NCBI GenBank assembly: GCA_009823395.1
Contig: CM020508.1
Coordinates: forward strand, 9,828,515-9,892,514
Reading direction: 5' to 3'
DNA length: 64,000 nucleotides
Source: Thamnaconus septentrionalis
Taxonomy: Eukaryota > Chordata > Actinopteri > Tetraodontiformes > Monacanthidae
Positions within the stretch are counted from its first letter, which is position 1. Each line of letters begins with the position of its first letter. A model generated the notes under the pieces. That model did not search any database and was not told the DNA's origin. It saw only the letters and a program-made list of their open reading frames with translations. Positions 47,831-59,438 of this stretch are shown here, piece by piece. Position numbers and translations under genes: made by a program.

Positions 47831-49213
47831 TCTCCCACCTTACTGACATCGGCTGAGTAAATTTTTAATAACATGAGAGGTTTAACTTTATAAAACTGGA
47901 CAAAACGTATCTCTTCATAACACAAGTCCCATGCTGGTCATTTCATGGCGTCTTTCATTACCTTGAGAGACTGAGAAACAAGGAAAAGATGGACTTGTGA
48001 GTGGGAGGAGGAGGAAGGAGGGGAAGGAGGAGGAGACAGAACACCTAAGCTATTAAGGTGTGAACAAGTTCCAATCTCCAAAACAAATATTATCTCAGTC
48101 TGAATAGCGGCGAAATCTGTGTGCTTTCGGCGCCAATATTATAATCAGGATCAATGGGGGGGGGTCAGCGCTGCGTGAGCGTCAAACAAGGCCTCGCCGG
48201 GCGACGCCCACACCCATCACCAAAAGCGAGCCTGTACGAACCACGATGGGCGAGTTTGATGGCCGAGAATTAGCAGTCACTCACACCTCAACCGCCGCCG
48301 CCGCCGCCGCCGCCGCCGCCTCGTTACCAGGCTCTCGATGGGCGGGAAGCCAGGACAGTGTCGGGGGGACACGTGTAATAAAGTCCAGTATCCTTGAGGA
48401 GCCGTTGGTTTGAGATAAAAGCCAACGCAGAGCCATAACTTCACAGCCAAGGATCATAAAGGTCCGTCTGGGACAAAAGGACGGCAGTGGCAGCGGCGGC
48501 GGTGGCAGTGGCGGCAGCTCGACCTTTGTCCCAGACGTCGGCGTCAGGGACGGACGGTCGGAGGCATGTGACGGAGTTAACGCCGGCCGCTAATGACGCA
48601 GAGCGAGCCGAGGAGTGCGAGGAGAAAACAGGCAACTGTTGCTGAGGCGATGCGGCGATACGGCGGTGACCTTTCCGTCACTCGTGGATTTCCGTCCACT
48701 CCGTCTGTTGCCAACGCGGCCGAAGGCGGTGATTAACATATTATGAGACAATAAGGAGTCTTGGCTCCTTTGTTTGGGGATGGGGAGGAGGGGGAGGATG
48801 GGGGGCAGCTTTCAGCCGTTGCCTGGAGAAAAAAAAAAGAGACTTCTGTGGCCAATAGTACGTCACAACTGAGGGAGGAAAAGAAAAGACAAATTAAATA
48901 GCAGAGAGTCGATGCAAGGATTCGTAAAGTTAGCGACAAACCCGAAAGGGAAGAAAATGAAAAAAAGTTTCCTTGACTTGAGGAAAACTCAGTTGAGGAG
49001 GGAAAAATATGGAGGGAAAATTAATTTCTCTCACATGCTGATATGGTTGTGTTGCTTAAGTTGTCATGTCCTTTTCTTTTGCATTTTCCCTTTTAAAACG
49101 AGTCTCCCCCCCGTTTGATGTTGAGGCCACAGATAATGCATTCATGAACCGTCTGCTGCTGAAGGAGAAAAAGCAAAAGACAAACGCTCTGTTATCTGGC
49201 ACTGTTTACCTCT

Positions 49214-49217
<4 letters not shown>
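47831..49217. other. intronic stretch with (CCG)n, no gene
   Basis: GGA-rich at 48005-48040, (CCG)n at 48292-48320, GGCGGTGGC-rich at 48485-48520. No exon is recognised. Confidence 0.5.
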
Positions 49218-49257
<40 letters not shown>

Positions 49258-49258
49258 G
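49218..49258. repeat. (GT)n microsatellite
   Basis: 41 bp of GT repeat with one GTGC interruption. Confidence 0.95.
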
Positions 49259-50329
49259 CAGTTCACTGGCTCGGTGGCAGCTGGCCGGACTTGCTGACGT
49301 GAACGTGTCCGTCTTGAATATATGCTAACAAAGCTCCAAAATATTTATAGCGAGCGCCTGCACGGAAACCCATCTGTCTCGTTTGGACGCGGCGCCGCGG
49401 CGGCGCACACGCAAAGTGAGGAGAGCATAGAAAATATACATTCATACATATACATATATTCATTTCGACTGAATCGGTTTTAAAGGCATCAAACCGCCGC
49501 TTGTTTGCCAGCCGAGGATGCAAAGAGGACGGCGGCAACTTTTCACGCTGCTCGGCTTGAAGCGGCGGCGTGATAAAGTGCTGATTGGCTATTGAGGTGG
49601 TGGCCTCAGTCAGTAGTTGGATGACTCTCTCTCTCTCTGTCCCTCTCCCTCTCGCTCTTCATTACCAGCCATTCACTCTGCCATTCACGCAGCTCCAGCG
49701 AAGGGAAGTCTGTTCTGGCAATCCACTCGCGCACACTAATTAGTTTTAGTCATTAAAACCCGTCGGGGTCCCAGTAGATTCCCTCAAATTACCTGATGAC
49801 AATGTACGATGACGAGGTGGAAGGGAGAAAGAAAAAAAAAAAAGACCGGATGAGAAAATATGAAAGGTGTCACTCCTGCGCGTCTCGCGGCGGCTGCGCT
49901 GCATGCAGAGTGTGGAGGAGCGCGGAGTTGTTTCAGCACGTCAGCCGTGACTGACACCAAAGAATCAACTGAATGTTGAGGCACATGTGACACAACAGAG
50001 GACCGAATAAAGTGGCCGGTCCGTGTCTGTGTGCACTGCTTACAAAAATCTTGGGATGAAATTTCGGATGGCGTCTCAAATGCATGAACTTGACCTTTTC
50101 TAAACTCTTCAATGCACCACCATTTTTAGTGTTTCAGTGTTTCAGGTGATTAAAAACTTCATCTTCCTCTGACCCATGAATGCACCACTTAATGCACCAC
50201 TTAATGTCCTGGTCCAATGACAGCTTAAATGTCCTCTTCATCCTGCTGTTCACATTTTGACATCAATGAACCCATCAAGATGATAGCAGACAGATAAGAA
50301 CCGCTGACACTACACGGTTCAGACCTGCC
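49259..50329. other. intronic stretch, no gene
   Basis: GAATAAAGTGGCCGGTCCGTG at about 50006-50026 resembles a Tc1-family terminal repeat end and may be a solo remnant. A duplicated AATGCACCACTTAATG lies at about 50181-50206. No exon is recognised. Confidence 0.45.
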
Positions 50330-50413
50330 AGTCACTCCACACAGCAAGGCACCAGACTCAAACTGGCAACCTTCCTGTTGCGAGCCGACACTGCCAACCA
50401 CTGCACCAGCGAA
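50330..50413 (-). mobile_element. short L2-like fragment
   Basis: Reverse complement reads GGTGCAGTGGTTGGCAGTGT, CAACAGGAAGGTTGCCAGTT and GAGTCTGGTGCC, matching the first part of the 3' tail family at 29776-30012. Truncated on both sides. Confidence 0.55.
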
Positions 50414-53400
50414 ACTGCAGAAGAATACTAGCTCTCCTCGTATTTGACTAACTGTGCCTTTAAGTGCGCTGTGTTTCCTGCTCGCTCTGGCCGGCCCCGC
50501 CCTTCCAGCGTGGCTGCTGACCTTCTCTCCACGGCTGGAGTGGCTATTGATTGGATCTTGGCACACAGTGTACAAACACTGAGATAAGGTGTGAGAGAGG
50601 TAGCCGGGCAGATACAGCCGCAGTGCCCACTCCTCTCTCTCCCCTCACACACACACACACACAAGCTCGCAAACACAAACCTGTTCCTCGAGACTCGGCT
50701 CCCACTCAGCAGACACCCAGACATGGTACCTGAGCACTGATAGCGGACAGGATTAGGTCTAAAATTCAATCACAGCAACCTGAGTAATGTTAAGTCACTG
50801 CAGCTGACAGTGACCGCTGCCTCCCTTCAACACGGCTCCAGTGATCTGCCATAATCTCACTTTAATTTATGGGATTACGGCCCCTCGCAGCCGTATGGCG
50901 ACCATGTGGTGGCCGCGCCCGAGGCCGACCACCATCCAACAGCACCGACCAGCCTCTGGAACCCTTTTTCTAAGCCCCGCCCCTTGAACGGTCATGGTAC
51001 AAATCTACATTGGCGACCGTCTACCAACAGTTAGCTTCGCTAGCAGGTTTTTCACTCGACTGTAGCATTAACGCTAACAGGTAAACCAAGTTCATTGATG
51101 TGTTATTTCTGAAGGACTGACTCAACTGTGCACTGTGGAGGAAATGAAATGCAAAAGCTATATGTGCAAGTCCATTTTAGCATAAATATGATGTGATATT
51201 AATTATTTTTTCTTTACCGAGCTGTGTTGATTGAACACATGCTGTTCGAGACAAGTGTGCGTCTCCTCAGTTGGTCTCAGTTTCTCCTTAGATTATTCTG
51301 CTTTCGCTGTGAATTCTCTGTTTTTTCTGGCTTTCATACCAGTTTCATACCAGACCCCCAAACCCAATTCCACCCTGCGCCGCTGCTCTCAGAAGCACTG
51401 TTAAGGCACAGTCAGTAAGGCCGACGCGTCGCCTCCAGTCGGGACATTAAACGCAGCAGACGTGACTTCCCTGCACTGACATTTAACATCAAACCAATGT
51501 TAAATCACTCCGTGCATTTGCATAGAGTTGCAACGTGGCGGCGAGCGAGACCCCGTCTCCTCCTCAGGTGTCCGCAGGAGCCAGAGTTCAGACTGGCTTC
51601 GGGCTCCTCCGCACCTACAGCTCCTCTCATGTTCATTTTCCCTGGGCCTGGTCTGCAGGAGGAAGCTGCGCCGTGTCAGAGGTGACTAATAGTATCACGG
51701 CCTCGGCTGTACCGGGGGGCGCAGCACCAGGGGAAGCTGAACTGCTGCTCCCTCAGCTCCTGGGCAGACACCAGCGACAACTAGCAGCGAGGGAAAAAAA
51801 AAAAAAAAAAAGAGAGAAATGCTTTGTCAACAGGGAAGGTGGCCAAATAAAAGACTTTCAAATCCAGATGGCCGGAGGGTGGGATGAGGGGTGGAGGGAT
51901 ACTTGAGCGCAAAGGAATGGATAAGTAGTTTTGAAAGTGGGAAGCGGTTGAAATTTCTTTCTTTTTTTTTTCTCTCCTAGCAGGTCAAAGGCATGTTGTC
52001 TCTTCCTCTGTGTCTCGATGGACACGGATGCCTCAGGGGGGAGGACGAGGGAGAGGCTCGCTCTGATTCTGGCTGCATGCTGCACAAAAATAAAATGTTC
52101 AGGCAGGCTGAGAGCAGAGAAACAGACACGAGACGGTGAACCCACCAGAGCGAGGAACCCAGATCTCCCGTCTCTTGAGAAACAAAAGAAAATCCTGGTT
52201 TTTGTTTATTTATTTGTTTGTTTTTCAGTGCGTGTTTTGCGTATTGGTGGATGAGCCGACACTTGCGCAAATGGAAACAAGGGACCAAACCTTAATAAGG
52301 TTTAAGAGACTTAACAAACTTAAGAGGGTTTAAAACAGCGTCTTTTTCTGAAGGTCACAGGTCAGCTCTGGAACCTAAAGATTCATGGTAAGAAAAGGAA
52401 CGCTAATGCTAATGCTAATACTAATAAGCGCAACAGATATTTGCAGGTGCTCCTAAAATATGGTCGCTCTCAAGTTCTCGTGCTTTACCATCTGTCTGCA
52501 CTGGCGCAGCGTTATTATTCACATAGCACTGCGAGCGGCGTCTTTCAGTCAGGCAAAAATTGAACAATTTTCAACAGTGCAGAAATAATCCATCTCATTC
52601 GCAGTGTCACAGTCAAGCGCTACAGACAGACGACACATTAACGTCTTTTTTCCCCCCGTGGCTGCGAGACGACTGTACTGCCCGGAAGGTTAAAAGCCCG
52701 TCGTCGTAAAAAAAAAGAAAAAAAAAAGAAAAAGACTCCAACCTTGAAACGGCCGCGATTTATCTCCAAAACTTTAGTGCCGCTGGAAAGCTCTCCTTAT
52801 CCTCTCTCATCCCTGCGACCTGCACGCGCACGTGTGTGGAGCTGCATACGTGCATGAGGAGGAAGGGACGGCGGCAGCAGTGGCGGCAGACCGAGGAAGA
52901 GAAATGAGAGGCCGAGCTGTCTTCCCACTCAGGCCGGAGGAACATAAAGAGAAAAATACGGCCATAAAGCCTCTCGACGACGATGAATACTAATAGTGAC
53001 TGGGTGAGGCGGTGCAGGCCAGTCTGTCCTGCCTCCCTCTGCCTCCCGGTTCCCCTCCGTCTCACTCAGACATGTTTTGAAATGTTGTCTGCTGCAAAGG
53101 TAAAACACTGTGAAGCTCAGTAGTGTTCTCACTGTACTACTTTGCCAGTTTGTCGCTGTATTTAGCGAGTATTCAGTATCTCCCTCTAGCGACTACTTTG
53201 CTTCAGAAAAGCATCGAGTGACAATTCCAACGACTTTTTCTTCTGCTCTTAGTGACTTTTGTTGTTTGTTGTTTGTCTTTTAACCTGCTTTTGAATTGTG
53301 CTGTTTGGACTCCCTCCAAACCCCCTCCCAACACCTAAGCTAATCAGAGCAGATCTTTATACCTCCATGTCCAGTCTAGAAATGAATTGTGCATTTTGCA

Positions 53401-53902
53401 AAAACGAAAAAAAAAAAAAAAAAGTTAATGCAGACTGGTTTTATGTTTCAAAAGTTATGGTTAAAATGTTTACTTTGTTCTTATTATTTACTATTGTTAC
53501 GGTAACTCACATGACACTTATACTTGTCACTTGTTGTAGGCTGCAATGTGGACCATAAAGTAAGGTTAAAAACCAAACCAAATCTAAGAAAAAAAAGTAA
53601 CTGCAATATTGTTGCTTTTCTCTCAGACACAAGTTAATTTGTAGTTGTTAACATATCAAACATACATGTTTGACTCTAGCATGGTGTTATTCATCTCTCC
53701 TCCAACCGTGCAGTGTTCATTACAATGACATTCGAATGTCCAGTTATGCAAATTAGACAACGGTGTAATTTTGCGGCTTCAAGAGACTTTTAGGACAGCG
53801 AAAAGCGACTTTTCTTCATGGGGGCCTTGGCAGCACTGAGCAGCAGCAGGAAGGAAACAGAATTGAGACAAACTGATCCTTCACCTGGACAACAGGTTAC
53901 GT

Positions 53903-53905
<3 letters not shown>
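50414..53905. other. intronic stretch, no gene
   Basis: (CA)n at 50646-50663, A-runs at 51795-51811 and 53406-53422, a T-run at 51964-51971, and AAAAAAG runs at 52708-52732. No exon or named repeat is recognised in about 3.5 kb. Confidence 0.5.

Positions 53906-53940
<35 letters not shown>
53906..53940. repeat. (CA)n microsatellite
   Basis: 35 bp of perfect CA repeat. Confidence 0.95.
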
Positions 53941-53941
<1 letters not shown>

Positions 53942-54491
53942 CAAGAAAGTGCGCCCAGGCAGGCTGCTGCGTTCGTTAGCGCCGGTCAGCGGCTCTGATT
54001 CATAAAAGCGCCGCCTCCCGATTCTCTAAGTGTTCCGTCAGCCGTATCTACAGCTCCCGTGTTTTATGGTGGACTGCGGCTGGTACTCCCACGGCGCCTC
54101 GCTCGCGGCGGCGAGCCCCCTTTCTCTGACAAGCGTCGGAGGACGGAAGGGAAAAAAAAAAAAAGTTGTAATCTCTCAAGCATTTCTAATGAGTTTTTCT
54201 CCCACAATTATTTGATAAGAGCAGACAAGACTAGAGGCGGCGCGCATGATACACTGGCTTCCACCGCCAAGGTGAGGCCGCCGCTGATTACACTCTCAGT
54301 CATTCACACACACTAATGTGCGCATGCACGTACACTAACACACACATACACACACAGCCAGAGGCTTACAGTCTGTCATCCCAGAGTGCAACAATCCTAA
54401 TAATAACACGGGAGGCTGAAGTTATGACCGGCAGACACAGTCGGCTACTCATCAGGGTCCCCTTATTTTGGACACACACGTATACTTCACC

Positions 54492-54494
<3 letters not shown>
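53941..54494. other. intronic stretch downstream of the agbl4 exon
   Basis: No coding signal. GC-rich at 54080-54130, CA-rich at 54305-54357. Confidence 0.5.

Positions 54495-54548
<54 letters not shown>
54495..54548. repeat. (AC)n microsatellite next to the agbl4 donor
   Basis: 54 bp of perfect AC repeat, read as UG repeats in agbl4 RNA. Its near edge is 26 nt past the intron's first GT. Confidence 0.97.
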
Positions 54549-54551
<3 letters not shown>

Positions 54552-54575
54552 AGGGCTCTCGGTCTCCCGACTCAC

Positions 54576-54792
54576 CACGCTGAGTCCCAGCTGCTCCCTC
54601 TGCAGGTAGGGCAGGTTCCTGCGCTCCAGGCTGGCCAGGTAGTGCTGCAGACGGGAGTAGGTGTACGGGTAGCAGTAGGCAAACTGGTAGACGTCGTCCT
54701 CGCGGTCGAAGCAGAAGGCAAAAGACATGACGTAGTTGCGGCGGTGGTCCGGGCAGCGGTAGTAGTAGACGTTTTTGGCGGGGAGCCGCTGC
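54576..54792 (-). CDS. agbl4: agbl4 internal exon (cytosolic carboxypeptidase 6), partial gene
   Basis: AGBL4/CCP6 is a cytosolic zinc metallocarboxypeptidase (M14 family, CCP subfamily) that shortens polyglutamate side chains on tubulin and other proteins. This 217-nt exon encodes 72 residues from QRLPAKNVYYYRCPDH through MSFAFCFDRED, the CCP hallmark QFAYCYPYTYS, and ends REQLGLSV. It corresponds to about residues 130-200 of the human protein, in the N-terminal beta-rich CCP domain just before the catalytic domain. Acceptor gtgcttccag; donor GTGAGT at 54575-54570. The first base completes a split codon, expected to be Trp. The exons carrying the HPGE zinc motif were not found in this window; neither were upstream exons. 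Confidence 0.92.
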
Positions 54793-55365
54793 CTGGAAGC
54801 ACAAAGCAGATGAAAGATTATAGACAAGTTTATGTATAATTACGGTCTTTTAAAAATGATATGTTGGTATTTTGCTAGTGAGACACATGAACTGATTTTG
54901 CATTTTCCTTTGCAAATCTGAAAGGTGAATGAACAGACCTTCCCATAGAATAACTTCACATCGTCAAATTTAATTTTTTGTATTTAAATATGGTTAAAAC
55001 ACATGAAATATCAGGACAAATGCATCGAAAACTGCATGGAACTCTATTATTGCTATTATTATTATTATTGTTATTATGTGAAGTCTTGCCAGTCTTGTAC
55101 TTGTGGAAGTCATTAAGTTATTTTCAGATGGCAGTAAACAATTTGGTTTCCAATGACTAACGGCAAACAGCACTCGACGATGGTTAATCAGCCCTCTGTG
55201 ACTCGTCAGCTGTCATACAGTATAAACTGCACACTTTCCATCCAAGAGTTGGCAGCGGCAGAACCTTGGGAACAAACTGTCCCAGAACGAAAGCAACCGA
55301 TTCAAGCCGCCAACATAGGCTGAGGAGACGGCATAGGCGAAGCAACAGCACCGCAATATTGCAAA
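54793..55365 (-). other. agbl4: agbl4 intron upstream of the recognised exon
   Basis: Starts with the acceptor and a TTTCATCTGCTTTGTGCTTCC tract in sense. An ATT/TTA run lies at 55050-55076. No further exon is recognised. Confidence 0.6.
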
Positions 55366-55680
55366 TAATTATACGCGCTGGTGAATTAAAGGCCGGAATA
55401 ACTGGATTGAACAAACCTATGAATATTCATCAGAAAAACTGCCGCAATTCATTAGAGTGAAAATTAGTCAAAGGGGGCCGTGCAGTTTTGTTTCCTTTCG
55501 GAGTAGGAGGGACGTTTTTCCTTTGATTGATGCTCCGTACTAATGGCTCCAACGGAACGTCCCATCCATTTATTCAAGTTCCTGCTCATCTCCAAAAACG
55601 GGAGCGCTCACATGATGACCTTTCGCCGCTGATTTATGGGCCATCCAGCGAATTTAGTGCCGTGTTTTTCATCTGAGGGC
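55366..55680. other. candidate conserved noncoding block
   Basis: About 315 bp of even composition with AATAATTATACGCGCTGG, TATGAATATTCATCAG, GCAATTCATTAGAGTG, CGCTGATTTATGGGCC. No frame and no repeat character. It looks like enhancer-type sequence close to the exon. Inference only. Confidence 0.3.
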
Positions 55681-57884
55681 ATTAAAACTCGGACGCCGAG
55701 TGTTTTCCGTGCTTCGCAGGTGTTTTCCGAGGGTAGCGAAAGTTTGACGACGACGCTCGCAGCGATGCATAATTGAAAAAAAAAAAAAAAAAAACGGAAA
55801 AAAAAATCATAAGAGCATAAAAATGTGCGGATTTGTTTTGCTCAAGGCTCTGGTTGCTCGGTAAGCAATTTGCCAAGATAACACTAAGTGAGGGACGGAT
55901 GTCACGTCGCTGTTTTAAGTGTCGTGCTTGCGAGTCTGTCTGCTTTTCTCTGGCGTGCTTCCCTGAAGTGGGCGTGTGCTTCATGTCACACGCCCGAACC
56001 TGTAGGGCAACAAACACACGGATGATTGATCCCCGCAGCCGCCGAAACGATCGATCGGCTGAAGTTTCTGCAGGTTTTACAGAAACTTCTCTGCCCACTG
56101 TACATGTTTTCTCTTCTCACTCCTCAGCCGTCCATCTCTGCCTGCCTCCCTTCCAACTGATTGTCCAGAAAAAAAAATTCTCATCTTGTCCCCCCCTCAC
56201 AAATCCTTCCCTTTATTTGAAGGGGAAATGTGTCTCAACCCTGCTGCCACGGGGGCCGCGGCGGACATCTTCAGAGAAAAGACGGAGGGAGAAGAAGAAG
56301 AAGATGAGGAAGAAAGAAGAAGAAGAAAGAAGATGAGTGACTGGTTGGTTCGGCGGTGCTGGGAGACTGGGGAAAAAGGTGGAATAAGGAGATAAGGTGG
56401 AGATGAGAGGAGGGGTAATGGCAGATGTGGGCCTGATACTGAGATCTACGGCGGCGGGCTGCAGCCGAAGCAGCCGCCCAGCCGACCGGCCGGCGTCTCT
56501 GGGAACAGATCAGATGGAGATGCTATCAGGGCGGCGATGGAGGCAACACCTGATAACCAACAAACAGGACAGACTTGCGTGCGCTAACTCCGACGGAGGG
56601 AGTCAACTTCCACCCCCGCCCTCCCTCCTTAGGAAGGGGAGTCGGAGGGAGGGCGGCGGGCAGGGGGCGGGGGGAGAAGGGGGAGGCACATGAAAGTTTT
56701 ATGTTTTTCTGCTCCGACACTTAATGCAAAGACGTGAGCGGAAATGCGCAGAGCGCTCGCAGGCGTCCCTGCAGGTGCCCCCCCACCACCACCACCACCA
56801 TCCCTGCCGGCAAAACAAAGAGGTAAATCACTCCGCTGCTGCCAGACAGAGGGGACGCTGATTATTCCTTGGGCGCGGGAGAGGAAAAAAAAAAGAGGGG
56901 GGGGGGTATCTGCATGTGGCGATCCCAGCAGAATACTAATGCGGCCAGTGGCGAGCTGCAACGACGCCACACCCTACCTCTGCACTGGAGCCTGCCACCA
57001 GCCAGACGGTGCAGCCGGACAAAGCAAAGAGAGACAAAGCCACAGGGTTTCCTTCCAACGTGTTACTCTCGTAAACGCGTTTGTTTTGAAGGTTGCGACG
57101 CAGGTTGCAGCGGCACAATGAGGCAGGAGAGCGACATCCGAACTGGAGATTTATGATTGGCTGTTTATAGGATGCAGCTCTTCCTGTCTGTAGTGTGCAT
57201 GTGTGTGTGTGTGTGTGGCTCTTGTGATGACTTACGCCTTGCCGTGCTATGCTCTGGTCTAAAAAGCCAGGTTCCACAGCCAGCTAGGCTAACGTAGCCA
57301 GCATCTCTCTTCACCATCATAACCCCTCCACCATAGAACACACACAAAACTAGCACATAGCTTTGTTGTACTGTCGCCTTTATTGTGGACACTGCACCTT
57401 ATATATACAGGAATGACTTCTGGGGCTTTTGCTCAAGCGCTTTTAGTTTGAAAAGCTGGAGTTAAAGTGGAGGACAGGAGTGTTCATTTTAAAGAGCACG
57501 CGGCAGATTAGCGACCCTCGACGCACAATGTGCAGAAAATGTGAGAACTTATTATAAGCTTATGTGTGACTAAAGCGACTACTGCCGCTGGTTTTATTTA
57601 GCTTTATGCGATTTTATTTCAAAACCTTTGTCATAGAATGTGAATTAAATAGCAGGTTAGAGGCCAAAGCCATTCACTGTGTGAGATGGCGCTCTGCGAG
57701 CAAGAATTCCTGAGGTAATGTATGTGGTATTTTATAATACGGCTACAACCATGACTACTCCTACTTCTAACATACAAAGAGTGCTCCTTTTTGAGTGGAG
57801 CCAACTGACACTGAGGCAAGAAACCAACCCTCCCCGTGTCAAAGCACGCACGGGTGCATTTCTGCCGTGCCGGCCCTCCGAGGT
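55681..57884. other. intronic stretch, no gene
   Basis: A-runs at 55777-55794, AGAAGAAG-rich at 56290-56332, G-rich at 56630-56690, a C-run then ACC units at 56777-56801. No exon is recognised. Confidence 0.5.
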
Positions 57885-58085
57885 GCAGGTTAATTAAAGT
57901 GAGATGACACCCAACCCCTTTACATAGTTCCAGGTTTGGCTCCGCCCCTCCCCTCCACTGCTTTGTGCCGAGCGACCGTGTGACCTTGCTGGTAGACTGG
58001 AAAAGTCCCCACTATTGATTTTAATTACTGCCACTTGTCCCATCATAGATTATAAGGGTTTAGGCAAGAGGGAATAAATCTGAGG
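57885..58085. other. candidate conserved noncoding block
   Basis: GTTAATTAAAGTGAGATGAC, CTATTGATTTTAATTACTGC and CATAGATTATAAGGGTTTAG form an AT-rich island without coding or repeat character. Inference only. Confidence 0.25.
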
Positions 58086-58379
58086 GGCTTCTCAGGGTTC
58101 CAGGGGGGTGGTGTGGGGTGGGCCTGAACTTACGTCTGTACCGGCCGCAGGCGCCACACGTTACCTGCGCGCTCGTCAGCGCAGGTGCATGTGCACGTGC
58201 ACGGGGGCCCTAGACGAGGTCTCTTTGTTTTCTTCTTTTTCTCCCAAGCTGGGGCTGCTCGGCAGCTGGCAATTTGTTTTATCTAAATGGTGCCTCCCTG
58301 CGCCTCTCCGCTGCCCATCTCTTGATGTGGTACAGCGCCGACGTTCCCAAACACACTTATCACCGCGTGGGATAAGGAG

Positions 58380-58381
<2 letters not shown>

Positions 58382-58416
<35 letters not shown>

Positions 58417-58433
58417 TGAGAGAGAGAGAGAGA
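58382..58433. repeat. (GA)n microsatellite
   Basis: 52 bp of GA repeat with a GCGAGAGT interruption. Confidence 0.95.
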
Positions 58434-59402
58434 CGTCCACAGATGATAACGCTCACACACAGTTTTTACAATTCAGTGAATACGGAGATGCACAAACAGG
58501 AATATGCAAAAGAGAGCAGCAATGTGGAAAGGGAAGAAAAGGAAACCGTACGTGAACTACGACGAGGTCGCGCAGAGCTGCCGGAGGGGCGAAGGGCTGG
58601 CGGCGGAAATAAGGCGAGAGATGAAGAGAAAAAGGGGGAATGAAAGGAGGCAAACAGCAGACAAAAGGTGATAAACGCTGGGACGAGAGACAGGTGGGGG
58701 GGCAGCGGGAGAGACGGGACTGATGGAGACAAGGGGAGAATGAAAAAGGAGGATTTCACAGAGCGGGCAGGGCAGGCCGGCCTTTGGAGAGGTGTCACTT
58801 ATTTTCTCTTCCTATGTCTAAGTTGCTTCTGAAACGGTGCTAAGCGAGTCGCTCCCGATCCTCCAACTCCAACGGCGCTTCCGTTTCCAGACGAAGGCCC
58901 GTAAATTGGCGGCTTTCACACGGACGACGTCTCGTCAATTTTTCCAAATCAATCAAGTGTGGAGGACACGCCAATCATTGCGATAGAAAAAAATAAATAA
59001 ATAATAGAACACGCTGCAGGGCAACATTTCCACACGTGCACGCGGGGCCCTCGGAGCGCCACCGCCGTCTCCTTCTTATTCCACCGCCGACTCCTCCGGC
59101 TCGTCAGACTGTCGTCCCGTCAGCAGCTCCGAAGGTTAAACGTCCGTCAGAGAGGCTGCGCACGACCTCAGCGGCTCATTTCAGGCTAGCAGTTAGCCCA
59201 TTTGCTCCTTTTCTCTTTCATTTTCCAGGCAATGGTGCAAACCAACAGGAAACATGTCTTGCCTTTTAAATGGATGGCACGTTTGACACGACTGACCCAT
59301 CACTTTTAAAAACACAGCACCAGCTGTGCGGCCATGCAAATTAATGCGTGCGGCCGCAGGAGTGCCGGAGCCGCGTGCGGCTGCAAGCACGGCTGGATAC
59401 GT
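58434..59402. other. intronic stretch, no gene
   Basis: Purine-rich at 58500-58750, then GC-rich at 59030-59180. No exon is recognised. Confidence 0.5.
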
Positions 59403-59438
59403 ACATATATATTTATATATATATATATATATATATAT
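59403..59438. repeat. (TA)n microsatellite
   Basis: About 36 bp of alternating TA with one TTTA interruption. Confidence 0.93.

Larger units (their letters stand above)
8568..54575 (-). other. agbl4: inferred agbl4 intron, downstream of the recognised exon
   Basis: Interval between the agbl4 exon at 54.6 kb and the bend5 start. I looked for reverse-complement coding of the next agbl4 segments (HPGETPSS, LNPDGVYLGNYRC, HAHSTMMNGF) and saw none, so this appears to be intron. The next agbl4 exon is then presumably below position 449. Very short exons could have been missed by eye. Confidence 0.6.

Noticed and set aside
58108..58160. Possible additional agbl4 exon ending before an ACTTAC donor
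   Set aside because: GTAAGT on the minus strand is present, but the translation before it matches no part of AGBL4 that I recall.
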